Source of the DNA: Actinoalloteichus fjordicus
Lineage (GTDB): Bacteria; Actinomycetota; Actinomycetes; Mycobacteriales; Pseudonocardiaceae
Assembly: GCF_001941625.1 (NCBI RefSeq)
Contig: NZ_CP016076.1
Span: 1,426,001-1,490,000 of the forward strand
Reading direction: 5' to 3'
DNA: 64,000 nucleotides
Position numbers and translations under genes: made by a program. The notes beneath the pieces were generated by a model. That model was not told the DNA's origin. It did no database searches and saw nothing but the letters and a program-made list of their open reading frames with translations. Shown piece by piece: positions 1 to 8,878 of this stretch; the first letter of the stretch is position 1, and the number at the start of each line of letters is the position of its first letter.

Positions 1-2
1 AC

Positions 3-386
3 CGCCCCGAGCTGACCGATGCGTCGGTGGTCGTCGCAGGCGGTCGCGGTGTCGGCAGTGCCGAGAGCTTCGCCGTCGTCGAGCAGCTCGCCGACGTCCT
101 CGGTGCCGCGGTCGGCGCCTCGCGTGCCGCCGTGGACTCCGGGTACTACCCCGGTCAGTTCCAGGTCGGCCAGACCGGCAAGTCGGTGTCCCCGCAGCTC
201 TACATCGCGCTGGGCATCTCCGGTGCCATCCAGCACCGGGCCGGGATGCAGACGTCGAAGACCATCGTGGCGGTCAACAAGGACGCCGAGGCGCCGATCT
301 TCGAGATCGCCGACTTCGGTGTGGTGGGCGACCTCTTCTCGGTCGCGCCGCAGCTGACGGAAGAGGTCACCCGGCGCAAGGCCTGA
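3..386 (+). CDS. etfA: Electron transfer flavoprotein alpha subunit, C-terminal part
   Basis: This is the 3' end of a gene that begins before the window; about 127 residues are present. The sequence matches the FAD-binding C-terminal domain of EtfA. The visible landmarks are the [12 protein letters not shown] segment, the [23 protein letters not shown] segment (residues that contact FAD in the family) and a conserved [19 protein letters not shown] stretch. EtfA pairs with EtfB and passes electrons from acyl-CoA and related dehydrogenases to the ETF:quinone oxidoreductase. The reading frame enters at base 3 with no start codon in the window. The identification is firm. etfB would be expected just upstream, but that cannot be seen here. 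Confidence 0.95.
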   Translation, partial: RPELTDASVVVAGGRGVGSAESFAVVEQLADVLGAAVGASRAAVDSGYYPGQFQVGQTGKSVSPQLYIALGISGAIQHRAGMQTSKTIVAVNKDAEAPIFEIADFGVVGDLFSVAPQLTEEVTRRKA

Positions 387-588
387 CCAGGCCCGCAGGC
401 TGGGGATGACGCCTGGCGGAGCTGATCCACCCGCCAGGCCTGGTTCTGGGCGAGACGGTTCGGCCGAGGCGTGGCCGGGCCGTCCGCCCATGCCCGCCGC
501 CGACGAAGTGAGACGCCGTTCACAGCCGAACCACGGAGAGTCTGGCGGCGCCACGCCTTCCGACCCTCGCGGTTACGCTGGTGAGACC

Positions 589-1935
589 ATGGCTTACCTC
601 GACCACGCGGCCACCACTCCGATGCGGCGATCGGCCGTTCTCGCGATGACCGAGGCGTTGACCGTGCTGGGCAACGCGTCCTCGTTGCATGCGTCCGGAC
701 GACGTGCCAGACGGCGAGTGGAGGAGTGCCGGGAGCGGCTCGCCGCCGCCCTCGGCGCCCGCCCTTCGGAGATCATCCTCACCGCCAGCGGCACCGAGAG
801 CGACAACCTGGCCGTCAAGGGGATCTACTGGGCGCGGCGTGATCAGGATGCCCGCCGCCGCCGGGTGCTCGCCTCGCCGACCGAACATCATGCGGTGCTG
901 GACGCCGTGCAGTGGCTGGCCGATCACGAGGGCGCCGAGGTCGACTGGCTCCCCGTCGACGAGACGGGTCGCGTCGAGCCTGCCGCGCTGCGCGCCGCGA
1001 TCGGCTCGGAGCCCGAGACCGTCGCCCTCGTCACGGTGATGTGGGCGAACAACGAGGTCGGCACGATCAACCCGATCGAGCAGCTCGCCGAGATCGCGGC
1101 CGAGTACGACGTCCCGCTGCACACCGACGCCGTGCAGGCGGTCGGGATGCTGCCGGTCGACTTCGGCGCCAGCGGTGCCGGCGCGTTGACACTCACCGGG
1201 CACAAGCTCGGCGGGCCGATCGGTGTCGGAGCGCTCCTGCTGCGCCGAGACGTCTCCTGCACCCCCTTACTCCACGGCGGCGGGCAGGAACGCGACGTCC
1301 GCTCCGGAACGCTGGACGTGCCCGCCGTGATCGCGCTGAGCGCGGCGGTCGAGGAGTCGGCGGCGCAGCAGACGGAGACGGCGGCCCGGATCACCGGACT
1401 GCGGGACGAACTCGTCACCAGGGTCCTCGACGCCGTGCCCGACGCGGTGGTCAACGGGGCCGCAGGCGTGCGGACGGCCGCCGGGGCGCCGTCGGCGGCG
1501 GCGCTGCCGGGCATCGCGCACTTCACCTTCCCCGGCTGCGAGGGCGACGGCCTGCTGATGCTGCTGGACGCCAAGGGGATCGAGTGCTCGACCGGCTCGG
1601 CCTGCACCGCAGGCGTCGCGGAGGCGAGTCACGTGCTGCTCGCGATGGGTGCGGATCGTGCGGCGGCCAGGGGGTCGCTGCGCTTCTCGCTCGGGCACGC
1701 CTCCACGCTCGACGACGTCCTGGAACTCGGCGCGGTGATCGGCTCGGTGGTCGACAGGGCGAGGGGCAGCGGTGCGCTCCGGCGGCGCAGGCCCGAGGGG
1801 GGCCGCGGCGACTCGCCTGCTTCGGCGGGCGCCCCGGCAGGCAACGGGAGACCGGCGGGCAACGGCAGTGCCGTCGGCTCGACCGATTCCACAGACTCGA
1901 CTTATTCGGCACGTACCGTGTCGGCGGAGGTGTGA
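589..1935 (+). CDS. iscS: Cysteine desulfurase (IscS/NifS family)
   Basis: This is a PLP-dependent enzyme of 448 residues that removes sulfur from cysteine as an enzyme-bound persulfide. The start is the ATG of [14 protein letters not shown], the usual family N-terminus; the in-frame extension upstream has no family similarity. Visible motifs are the PLP lysine in LTGHKLGGP and the catalytic cysteine loop [10 protein letters not shown]. The last 60 or so residues form a Gly/Ser/Thr-rich tail ending in repeated STD-like units, which is not part of the normal fold. The mnmA gene starts two bases after its stop, so this enzyme probably supplies sulfur for tRNA thiolation. A TACGCT hexamer nine bases before the ATG may be its -10 box. 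Confidence 0.93.
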   Translation: MAYLDHAATTPMRRSAVLAMTEALTVLGNASSLHASGRRARRRVEECRERLAAALGARPSEIILTASGTESDNLAVKGIYWARRDQDARRRRVLASPTEHHAVLDAVQWLADHEGAEVDWLPVDETGRVEPAALRAAIGSEPETVALVTVMWANNEVGTINPIEQLAEIAAEYDVPLHTDAVQAVGMLPVDFGASGAGALTLTGHKLGGPIGVGALLLRRDVSCTPLLHGGGQERDVRSGTLDVPAVIALSAAVEESAAQQTETAARITGLRDELVTRVLDAVPDAVVNGAAGVRTAAGAPSAAALPGIAHFTFPGCEGDGLLMLLDAKGIECSTGSACTAGVAEASHVLLAMGADRAAARGSLRFSLGHASTLDDVLELGAVIGSVVDRARGSGALRRRRPEGGRGDSPASAGAPAGNGRPAGNGSAVGSTDSTDSTYSARTVSAEV

Positions 1936-1936
1936 G

Positions 1937-3034
1937 GTGGCGCGGATACTCGCGGCGATGAGCGGCGGCGTCGACTCCGCCGTGGCGGCGGCCAGGGCGG
2001 TCGAGGCGGGACACGACGTCGTCGGCGTACATCTGGCGTTGTCGGCGAAGCCGGGGACGCTGCGGACCGGCTCACGCGGCTGCTGCACCATCGAGGACGC
2101 GCACGACGCGCGCCGCGCGGCCGACCTGCTGGGCATCCCGTTCTACGTCTGGGACTTCGCCGAGCGGTTCACCGAGGACGTCATCGAGGACTTCGTCGCC
2201 GAGTACGCGGCAGGTCGCACGCCGAACCCGTGCATGCGCTGCAACGAGCGCATCAAGTTCGAGGCACTGCTGGAGAAGGCGCTCGGACTCGGCTTCGACG
2301 CCGTGTGCACCGGGCACTACGCACGGCTCGCCGTCGACGACGACGGCCGGGTGGAGCTGCGGCGCGCGGTGGACGCGGACAAGGATCAGTCCTATGTGCT
2401 CGCCTCGCTCACCGGCGACCAGCTTCGGCACGCGATGTTCCCGGTCGGCGACACGCCCAAGTCGGAGATCCGCGCCGAGGCGGAGCGGCGCGGCCTGACG
2501 GTGGCCAAGAAGCCCGACAGCCATGACATCTGTTTCATCCCCGACGGCGACACGCGCCGGTTCCTCGACTCGCGGATCGGCTCGACCGACGGGGCACTGG
2601 TCGATGACGAGACGGGCGAGGTGCTCGGCACGCACGGCGGGGTGCACGGCTTCACCGTCGGTCAGCGCAAGGGCCTCGGCCTGCGCACGCCTGCGTCGGA
2701 CGGCCGCGCTCGGTACGTGCTGTCGGTCGAGCCGGTCTCGCGCACCGTGCGGGTCGGCGCCGCCGAGCGGCTGGAGGTCCGGGAGATCATCACCGACGCG
2801 CCGGTCTGGCCGGGCGGACGCCCCGAGGGCGGCCCCGCCGAGTGCGTGGTGCAGATCCGGGCCCACGGTGGCACGGCCTCGGCCGTCGTCGACCAAGAGG
2901 GCGATGCGCTGCGGCTGCGGCTGAACGAGGGTGTGCGCGGCGTGGCGCCGGGCCAGGTCGCCGTCCTGTACCGCCCGGACGCCGACTCGGGTGATCTGGT
3001 GCTCGGCGCCGCCCGGATCAGTTCCACGCGCTGA
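1937..3034 (+). CDS. mnmA: tRNA-specific 2-thiouridylase MnmA
   Basis: This protein has 365 residues, the normal length for MnmA. It makes 2-thiouridine at wobble position 34 of tRNAs for Lys, Glu and Gln. The GTG start at 1937 gives [15 protein letters not shown], which places the SGGVDS ATP-pyrophosphatase loop at residues 9-14. A longer ATG-started frame exists upstream but overlaps the desulfurase. The two catalytic cysteines are visible in NPCMRCNE and in DICFIPDGD, followed by the C-terminal [12 protein letters not shown] beta-barrel region. The gene is directly coupled to the cysteine desulfurase, a common actinobacterial arrangement, so sulfur transfer between the two products is likely. 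Confidence 0.96.
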   Translation: MARILAAMSGGVDSAVAAARAVEAGHDVVGVHLALSAKPGTLRTGSRGCCTIEDAHDARRAADLLGIPFYVWDFAERFTEDVIEDFVAEYAAGRTPNPCMRCNERIKFEALLEKALGLGFDAVCTGHYARLAVDDDGRVELRRAVDADKDQSYVLASLTGDQLRHAMFPVGDTPKSEIRAEAERRGLTVAKKPDSHDICFIPDGDTRRFLDSRIGSTDGALVDDETGEVLGTHGGVHGFTVGQRKGLGLRTPASDGRARYVLSVEPVSRTVRVGAAERLEVREIITDAPVWPGGRPEGGPAECVVQIRAHGGTASAVVDQEGDALRLRLNEGVRGVAPGQVAVLYRPDADSGDLVLGAARISSTR

Positions 3035-3465
3035 ATCGAAGACGGCACAAGCGGAGTCGGAGCGGACCACCGGCGGTGGTCGCGTCCGGCTGCGCTGCCG
3101 CTCGGGTCGGGTTTCGCGGGCAGGTTCGGCCGCGCCCGATCGCCCGCCCTCGGGTTCGCGGGCCGAAGACGCCGCCGGACGGGGAACGCCGAGGTCGAGA
3201 GTGGCCCGGCGTTCCGTCGCGATCTCGCCGTCGGGTGGCGCCGCGCGGAACGGCATCCCCGACTCGTCGCCGTGTGTGCTTGTTTATCCCTCTTATCGAG
3301 TGAACGGCTGCCTGAGTGAGCGGCGCTAAGCCGTCTGTCTCTTGATGGGAAAATGCTCCATTGAATCCTCACTTAGGGTGTAATTCCCACGGCGGGGCAA
3401 TCATTTCCGACACCTTCAGGTAATACGGCCATTTGGGTGTCGAGCCCGCTGTTAGAGTCTTGTCT
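3035..3465. other. Intergenic region between mnmA and the biosynthetic cluster
   Basis: There is no convincing gene in these 431 bases. A short hairpin at 3065-3081 may end mnmA transcription. The last 100 bases are AT-richer than the surroundings and end in the promoter of the methyltransferase, with a TAGAGT hexamer at 3453-3458. Confidence 0.6.
3065..3081 (+). terminator. Candidate hairpin terminator after mnmA
   Basis: GACCACC and GGTGGTC form a perfect 7-bp stem around a three-base loop, 30 bases after the mnmA stop. There is no T-run, which is usual in high-GC actinomycetes. The support is only structural. Confidence 0.4.
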
Positions 3466-4539
3466 GTGATCGATTTCGAACACGATCGGCCGAAGACCCT
3501 GTCGGACCTGGCCGATCTGCTCACTCCTTGGGCAATTCGGGTGGCCGTCACGCTGCGGCTTCCCGAACTCGTCGACCAGGGCGTCACCACCGTGAGCGAG
3601 TTGGCGGCGCGGGTCTCTGCGGACGAGGTGGCGTTGGCCCGGCTGCTCCGTCTGCTCGTGTGCCGCGGTGTGTTCGTGGAATCGGCCGCAGGCGATCTCG
3701 CGCTCACCGAGGTCGCTCGCGAGATGATGGGCGGGGCCGCACGAAAGTGGCTCGACCTGGACGGCGCGGGTGGGCGGATGGAGACGGCCTACTCCGGTCT
3801 GCTGGAGTCGATCCGCACCGGTGAGGCCGCCTATCCGAAGACTTTCGGCTGTTCCGTGTGGCGTGACTTCGAATCGAGTCCTGCGCTGTCGGAGTCGTTC
3901 GGCTCCTATCTCGCCGAACTGGCAGGCGAGTGGGGTCAGGAGCTGGCGGAACGGCATGACTGGTCCGGCGTGTCGAAGGTCGTCGACGTCGGCGGCGGCG
4001 ACGGGACGCTGATCAGCACGTTGCTGCGGATCCATCCCACGATGCGCGGCGTGCTCGTCGATCTGCCCGCCACCGCGCTGGCCGCGCGGCAGCGACTCGC
4101 GGCGGCCGGGCTCGTCGATCGCTGCACGGTGGTCGAGGGCAGCTTCTTCGAACGGCTGCCCGACGGCGGTGACCTGTACGTCCTCGCGCAGGTCCTGCAC
4201 GACTGGCCGGACGCCGAGGCGGTCGCCATCCTGCGTCGCTGTGCCGAGGCGGCGGGCCGGGGCGGCAGGCTGCTGGTGGTCGAGCGGATCAGGTCGGACG
4301 AGTCGCCGAGCCGGGCGGCCGACGCCGCGTTCGCCGCGATGGACCTCCGTATGCTGCTGCTCTTCGGCAGTCTGGAGCGGTCTGCCGATCAGTTCGCGCG
4401 GCTCGCCGCCGAGGCAGGGCTGAGCCTGCGGTCCCGAGGGGACGTCGGAGAGCTGGGGCTGCTCGAATTCGTCGTCGATCCCGTGACCGCCGAGCGCGAC
4501 GAGGCGAGGCGACTGTCGGTGGCGGCAGGCCGGACCTGA
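3466..4539 (+). CDS. SAM-dependent O-methyltransferase
   Basis: This 357-residue protein has the layout of the Methyltransf_2 family (plant COMT and bacterial TcmN-type O-methyltransferases). A winged-helix dimerisation region comes first, then the SAM site VVDVGGGDGTLIS, and then VLHDWPDAEAVAILRR, which carries the usual catalytic H-D/W context. The start is a GTG seven bases after a TAGAGT -10-like hexamer, which suggests a leaderless message; an in-frame TTG 33 bases upstream is less likely. It opens the biosynthetic cluster, about 220 bases before the ligase gene. The likely role is methylation of a phenolic or enolic hydroxyl of the product. The substrate itself cannot be read from the sequence. 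Confidence 0.88.
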   Translation: MIDFEHDRPKTLSDLADLLTPWAIRVAVTLRLPELVDQGVTTVSELAARVSADEVALARLLRLLVCRGVFVESAAGDLALTEVAREMMGGAARKWLDLDGAGGRMETAYSGLLESIRTGEAAYPKTFGCSVWRDFESSPALSESFGSYLAELAGEWGQELAERHDWSGVSKVVDVGGGDGTLISTLLRIHPTMRGVLVDLPATALAARQRLAAAGLVDRCTVVEGSFFERLPDGGDLYVLAQVLHDWPDAEAVAILRRCAEAAGRGGRLLVVERIRSDESPSRAADAAFAAMDLRMLLLFGSLERSADQFARLAAEAGLSLRSRGDVGELGLLEFVVDPVTAERDEARRLSVAAGRT

Positions 4540-4761
4540 TCTTCCTGCTCTCGCCGCGCCGCGCCGTGGTCTGCTGACGTCCTGGTCGCCACTGGAGCTG
4601 CCGCCGTCGAACCGGCGGGACGTCACCTGGCCGTATTCGACGGCGAAATCTGCTCGATCCGAGAAATCGTGTCGGATCGGCTGCCGTGCCGATCCTGAAA
4701 TCAGCATGACGATTATTCAAGACTCGATCGACTCGGTCGGGTCACCGTGTGGCGAGATCGG

Positions 4762-6180
4762 ATGATCGTGACGATAGACGACAGACCGGCGGACTGGGAG
4801 GCCCTGTCCACCTGGATTGCCGAACTGATCGACGGCGCGGCCGACGACGTGGTGTGGATTCACGGCGATGAGAACGTGACCAGGGGCGATCTGATCGCCC
4901 GGGTCGAGGAATTCACGGATCTCTTTCAGCGGGACGGAATCGGCCCCGGCACTACGGTGGCCCTGCGCATCGGGCCCAGTTGCACGTTGTTCTACGTTCT
5001 GTTCGGGCTCTGGCGCTGCGGCGCCCAGGTCCTGTTGGTCGATTCACGCGCCAAACCCGCCGAGGTCGATCGCCTGTTCCGTCGGTACGAACCGCAGTTC
5101 GAACTGCACTCGGACACCGCAGGCGAGATTAGGGCGGTGTTCCGGGCGACCCGCGAGGTGCTGACCCGATCGACCGGCGGCGGTCGGCCTGCGCAGGGGC
5201 CGCACTGTCTGGTGCAGAGCAGTTCCGGGTCCACCGGACGACCCAAGATCATCGGCAGGACCGCGGCGTCGCTCCAGACCGAGCTGGACCGCATCGCCCT
5301 GCTGGCAGGCGCGCCCGCTGCGGGCGAACGAGTCCTGTTGCTCGGATCGATGTCGCACTCCTTCGGGCTGATCGTCGGGGTGCTGCACTCGCTGCGGGTG
5401 AACGCGACGCTCGTGCTCACCTTCAGCGTCCGACCGCGCGAGCTGCTGGATCTGGCCGCCCGGCAGGACGTCGCGATGATCCTCGGCGTCCCCACCCACT
5501 TCGAACTCCTCGCCTCGGTGTTCGACCCGCCCCCGCTGCCGAGCCTGCGGGGTGCGGTGTGCGCGGGCGACGTGCTCGATCGCGGCGTCTTCGATCTGGT
5601 CGAGCGCAGGCTCGGCATCCGGCTGGGTCAGGTCTACGGAATGACCGAGGTCGGCGTCATCGCCGCCGACCTGACCGGGCGGCTCGGCCCGCAGGCCGTC
5701 GGTGTCCCGCTGCCGGGGATCACGGTGCGCTGCTCGGGCGGCGAGTTGTTCATCGCCATCGACGAGACCCCCTATGTGCGGTCCGACGGCATCGTGCGGG
5801 TCGTCGACGGCTGGCTGCGCACCTTCGACCGCGCCGATCAGGACGCCGAGACGGGCGCGCTGCGCATCCTCGGCCGGACCGACTCGGTGATCGCCATCGG
5901 CGGACTCAAGGTCGACCTGACCGAGATCGAGGCGGTTCTGCACGAGCACGAGCAGGTCAACGAGGCCGTCGTGACCTACCACGAGGTGATCGAGGCTCAC
6001 GTCGGCGTCTCGGGCGTGTTGAGCACGGCGGACCTGTTGTCCTGGTGCCGAGAGCGCCTGAGCCACGTGAAGGTGCCCAAACGCGTGCACCTCGGTCCGG
6101 CGCTGCCGCGCACCGCCACCGGAAAGCTCATTCGTGACCGTGACCTGCTGCATGCCGCCCGCCCCAGGGTCGTTGACTGA
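4762..6180 (+). CDS. ANL-superfamily acyl/aryl-CoA or acyl-ACP ligase
   Basis: This is a 472-residue adenylate-forming enzyme. Visible core motifs are the phosphate loop SSGSTGRPK (about residues 154-162), the A5 motif YGMTEVG, an A7-like GWLRTFDRAD segment, the hinge LGRTDSVIAIGG and the C-terminal lysine motif in ATGKLIRD. It is shorter than most acyl-CoA ligases, as seen for ligases that load stand-alone carrier proteins. A GTG at 4747 in the same frame is an alternative start. An ACP gene follows after 17 bases with a good ribosome site (AGGAGAAG). My reading is that it activates a starter acid, probably aromatic given the chorismate-lyase-like neighbour, and loads it on an ACP. The substrate is inferred. 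Confidence 0.87.
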   Translation: MIVTIDDRPADWEALSTWIAELIDGAADDVVWIHGDENVTRGDLIARVEEFTDLFQRDGIGPGTTVALRIGPSCTLFYVLFGLWRCGAQVLLVDSRAKPAEVDRLFRRYEPQFELHSDTAGEIRAVFRATREVLTRSTGGGRPAQGPHCLVQSSSGSTGRPKIIGRTAASLQTELDRIALLAGAPAAGERVLLLGSMSHSFGLIVGVLHSLRVNATLVLTFSVRPRELLDLAARQDVAMILGVPTHFELLASVFDPPPLPSLRGAVCAGDVLDRGVFDLVERRLGIRLGQVYGMTEVGVIAADLTGRLGPQAVGVPLPGITVRCSGGELFIAIDETPYVRSDGIVRVVDGWLRTFDRADQDAETGALRILGRTDSVIAIGGLKVDLTEIEAVLHEHEQVNEAVVTYHEVIEAHVGVSGVLSTADLLSWCRERLSHVKVPKRVHLGPALPRTATGKLIRDRDLLHAARPRVVD

Positions 6181-6197
6181 ACCGACAGGAGAAGTGA

Positions 6198-6461
6198 GTG
6201 AAGACAGAGGTACGTGACTTCGTCGTCGAGGTGCTGCGTGACGTGCTGCACCTGGAGATCGGGCAGGACGTCACCGACGACACTCCGCTGGAACTGGAGT
6301 CCTTGTTCCTGGTCGAGCTGGTCGTGCAGGCCGAGGCGCGGTTCGGCGTCGGGCTGGACGACGAGGAGTTCTATCAGGACCCGCCCGGCACCATCGGCGC
6401 CCTCGTCCAGTTCATCGTCGACCGGCGCTCGGCGGCGCAGCCTTCCGGGGCCGTCACGTGA
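6198..6461 (+). CDS. Acyl carrier protein 1
   Basis: This is an 87-residue ACP. The phosphopantetheine serine is in the ELESLFLVELV helix-2 motif, where ELES replaces the classic DSL triad preceded by D. It starts with GTG after AGGAGAAG and ends in a GTGA overlap with the next ACP, so the two are probably co-translated. It is a likely receiver for the acid activated by the ligase upstream. Tandem small ACPs next to a ligase, a FabF-like synthase and a ketosynthase-like protein are also found in aryl-polyene pathways. Confidence 0.88.
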   Translation: MKTEVRDFVVEVLRDVLHLEIGQDVTDDTPLELESLFLVELVVQAEARFGVGLDDEEFYQDPPGTIGALVQFIVDRRSAAQPSGAVT

Positions 6462-6718
6462 TCAGCATGGAGGTCCTGCGTGCACTGCTGACGGAGGCGG
6501 GCGTGCCCGGTGCGACGGAGGACGTCGACGCGAACGCCCACGAGCTGGTGCTCGACTCGTTCTCGCTGGTCTGGTTCCTATACGTGCTGGAGGAACGGCA
6601 CGGAGTCTGGATCGATCCGCGCGATGAGGAGCTGACCGAGTTCACCTCCGTCGCGGGGCTGCACGAGTACCTCAACCGGGCCGGGCGATCAGTCTCGGAG
6701 GCACGGAGTGTCTGGTGA
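6458..6718 (+). CDS. Acyl carrier protein 2
   Basis: This is an 86-residue ACP-like protein. The candidate phosphopantetheine serine is in LVLDSFSLVWFLYVLEE. It starts at the GTG overlapping the previous stop; an ATG three codons later is possible. The helix after the serine is unusually aromatic (W, F, Y), so its partner surface may differ from that of ACP 1. Its 3' end overlaps the ketosynthase start by 11 bases. Two different ACPs may separate starter loading from extension; that division of labour is inference. Confidence 0.82.
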   Translation: MISMEVLRALLTEAGVPGATEDVDANAHELVLDSFSLVWFLYVLEERHGVWIDPRDEELTEFTSVAGLHEYLNRAGRSVSEARSVW

Positions 6719-7967
6719 GAAGGTCGTGGTGACCGGCTTAGGCGTCTTCACCGCCTTCGGGTTCGGTCTCGATGCGCTGCTGGGCGGCGTCTTCGCCGGT
6801 CGAGCCGCCTTCGGCCCCGTCCGGCGGTTCGACGTCAGTCGGTCTCGAGCGAGCCACGCCGCGATCTACCCGGCGGACGGGCCGGACTCGACGCGACTCG
6901 CGGCGTGGTCGGGCGGCTCCCCCGGACAGCGGTCCGTGGTGCTCGCCTGTGCACGGGACGCCCTGGCCGGTGCGGGTCTGCAGGGTCCGCTGGATGCCGC
7001 GTTGCTGCTCGGAACGGCAGGCGACGACGTCGCACACACCGACTTCTGGTCCGGCTTCGACAAGGCCGAGGCCCGGGCCTCGCAGGAGACCGCCACCTGC
7101 CCTTGGGACACCGACGGCGAGACGACCGACGAGGGCGGCGCCCTCGGCCTGTCCGACTGCGTGCCCGCGCATCTCGCCGAGGACGTCGCCCGCCGCCTGG
7201 GCCTGACCGGGCCGACCCGTGCCTTCGTCAACGCCTGCGTCGCGTCGACCAATGCGATCGTCCACGGCGCTGCCCTGATCCGCAGCGGTCGAGCCCACAC
7301 CGTGGTCTGCGGCGGCGCCTCCCTCGTCGGCCCGCACGCCTTCCGGAACTTCGACGCCGCCAAGGCCCTGACGAAAGCTCCTCGGATGCACCCCTTCTCC
7401 ACGGACCGCGCCGGTCTGCTGCTGGGAGACGGCGCCGCCATGCTCGTGCTGGAGTCCGAGACCAGGGCTCGACGTCGGGGCGCGGAGCCGTTGGGACGCC
7501 TGGAGGGCTGGGGGATGTCCGCCGACGCGCATCATCTGGTCCGGCCCGATCCGACCGGGGGAGGGGCGGCGGCCTCAGCGGCCTCGGCGTTGTGTCTCGC
7601 AGGCGTCGGCCCCGAACAGGTCGACTATGTCAACGCCCACGGCACCGCGACCCGGTCCAACGACGTTGCGGAGACGGCCGCCCTGCATCGAGTGCTGGGA
7701 TCACACGCCTCCTCGGTCCCGGTCAGCTCCACCAAGGGCAGCACGGGTCACCTGCTGGAGGCCACCGGAGCGGTCGAGCTGGTCATCGCGCTGCTGGCGT
7801 TGCGGGAGGGCATGGTGCCGCCGACCGTGGGCTACGGCGATCCCGATCCGGCGTGCGACCTGGACTACGTGCCGGAGGGACCCCGCCGGATCGCGCTTCG
7901 CCGGGTGCTCACGGTGAACTCGGCGGTCGGCGGGCTGAACACCGCGATCCTGGTGGGCAGGCCGTGA
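6708..7967 (+). CDS. Stand-alone beta-ketoacyl synthase (FabF/KS-alpha-like)
   Basis: This is a 419-residue condensing enzyme. The full Cys-His-His set is present: the nucleophile in VNACVAS, the first histidine in NAHGTAT and the second in KGSTGHLLEATGA. The N-terminus VVVTGLGVFTAFG is typical of FabF-like enzymes. It starts with GTG inside the end of the ACP 2 gene and overlaps the next gene by four bases (GTGA). It should extend an ACP-bound starter by decarboxylative Claisen condensation. There is no ketoreductase or dehydratase gene in the window, so it may catalyse only one or a few non-reduced extensions. Confidence 0.92.
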   Translation: MSGEKVVVTGLGVFTAFGFGLDALLGGVFAGRAAFGPVRRFDVSRSRASHAAIYPADGPDSTRLAAWSGGSPGQRSVVLACARDALAGAGLQGPLDAALLLGTAGDDVAHTDFWSGFDKAEARASQETATCPWDTDGETTDEGGALGLSDCVPAHLAEDVARRLGLTGPTRAFVNACVASTNAIVHGAALIRSGRAHTVVCGGASLVGPHAFRNFDAAKALTKAPRMHPFSTDRAGLLLGDGAAMLVLESETRARRRGAEPLGRLEGWGMSADAHHLVRPDPTGGGAAASAASALCLAGVGPEQVDYVNAHGTATRSNDVAETAALHRVLGSHASSVPVSSTKGSTGHLLEATGAVELVIALLALREGMVPPTVGYGDPDPACDLDYVPEGPRRIALRRVLTVNSAVGGLNTAILVGRP

Positions 7968-8860
7968 CCGCCGCGACGGGCTCCGGTCCCGCCAGCTCCG
8001 CACCGGTCACCGATGCGCCTGTCCCGCAGGGAGTTCTCGAGGTCGTCGAGGCCGCCTGCCTGCTGCCCTGGGGGGCGGCCGCCGCCGGTCTGCCCGGTGC
8101 GGCCGAACGGGCGCTGCCGCCGTTGCCCGGCTTCGCGATGTCCCGGTTCTCCCCGCTGGTGGCCGAGACCGCCCGGCGGCTCCTCAGGGCGGCGGCTGCT
8201 CGGGCGCCGATCGACGGCGGTGCCACCGGGATCGTGCTCGCCACCTTGTTCGGCGACTCGACCACCGTCGACCAGCACACCCGCCGCCAGCTTCGCGGCC
8301 TGCCGCATAATCCGTTGTTCTTCTACGAGTCGGTGCACAGCGCGGGCGTCGGCATGGTCGGCATCGAACACGGCATCAGCGGCCCGGTCTCCTGTCTCTC
8401 GCTGCGCCGCGATTTCACCGCGGAGGCGCTGGCGAGTGCCGATCTGCAGCTGGACGACGACGGAGTCGAACAGGTTCTGCTGATCGGCGTCGAGTTGGCG
8501 CCGACCGAGCGCACGCGCGCCGTCCACCGGCAGTGGGCGGCTGCGGACCGAGGTGAATCGCTGCCTGCGGACGATGTCGGCGTCGCGTTGCTGCTCCGTC
8601 GACCACGCGATCACGATGCCGTGGTCACCGACGGTGCCGTTCCCGACGACGAGCAGGCCACCGCTCTTCCCGGCCGTCGGCCCCGTCCGGCGGGGAACAC
8701 CACCGGCCTGCTGCCCGCACCCGGCGACTCGGAGCGCGAGCTGCTGGGACACCTCGCCGGGCTCGTCGCCGTCTGCTCGGCCCTGGACCGGGTCCGTGCC
8801 TCGGATCTCACCGGCTCGCTGCTGGTGAGATCCACGTCCGATTTCCGTCCTCACTCGTGA
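7964..8860 (+). CDS. Beta-ketoacyl synthase-like protein, nucleophile not visible
   Basis: This 298-residue protein is shorter than a normal ketosynthase. It keeps the first-half landmarks: LLP, the SRFSPLVAETARRLL helix, a TGIVLATLFGD strand, NPLFFYESVHSAGVGM and GISGP. These resemble the Ketoacyl-synt_2 group (coronafacate and aryl-polyene chain-length-factor-like proteins) and, more distantly, KS-beta subunits. At the place where a ketosynthase has TACA(T/S) there is no cysteine; the only nearby cysteine is in GPVSCLSL. No His motifs follow. It overlaps the KS gene by four bases, so a KS/CLF-like heterodimer is my inference. The family assignment is by pattern only. Confidence 0.65.
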   Translation: MTAATGSGPASSAPVTDAPVPQGVLEVVEAACLLPWGAAAAGLPGAAERALPPLPGFAMSRFSPLVAETARRLLRAAAARAPIDGGATGIVLATLFGDSTTVDQHTRRQLRGLPHNPLFFYESVHSAGVGMVGIEHGISGPVSCLSLRRDFTAEALASADLQLDDDGVEQVLLIGVELAPTERTRAVHRQWAAADRGESLPADDVGVALLLRRPRDHDAVVTDGAVPDDEQATALPGRRPRPAGNTTGLLPAPGDSERELLGHLAGLVAVCSALDRVRASDLTGSLLVRSTSDFRPHS

Positions 8861-8878
8861 CCAGCAGGGAGTGCCACC

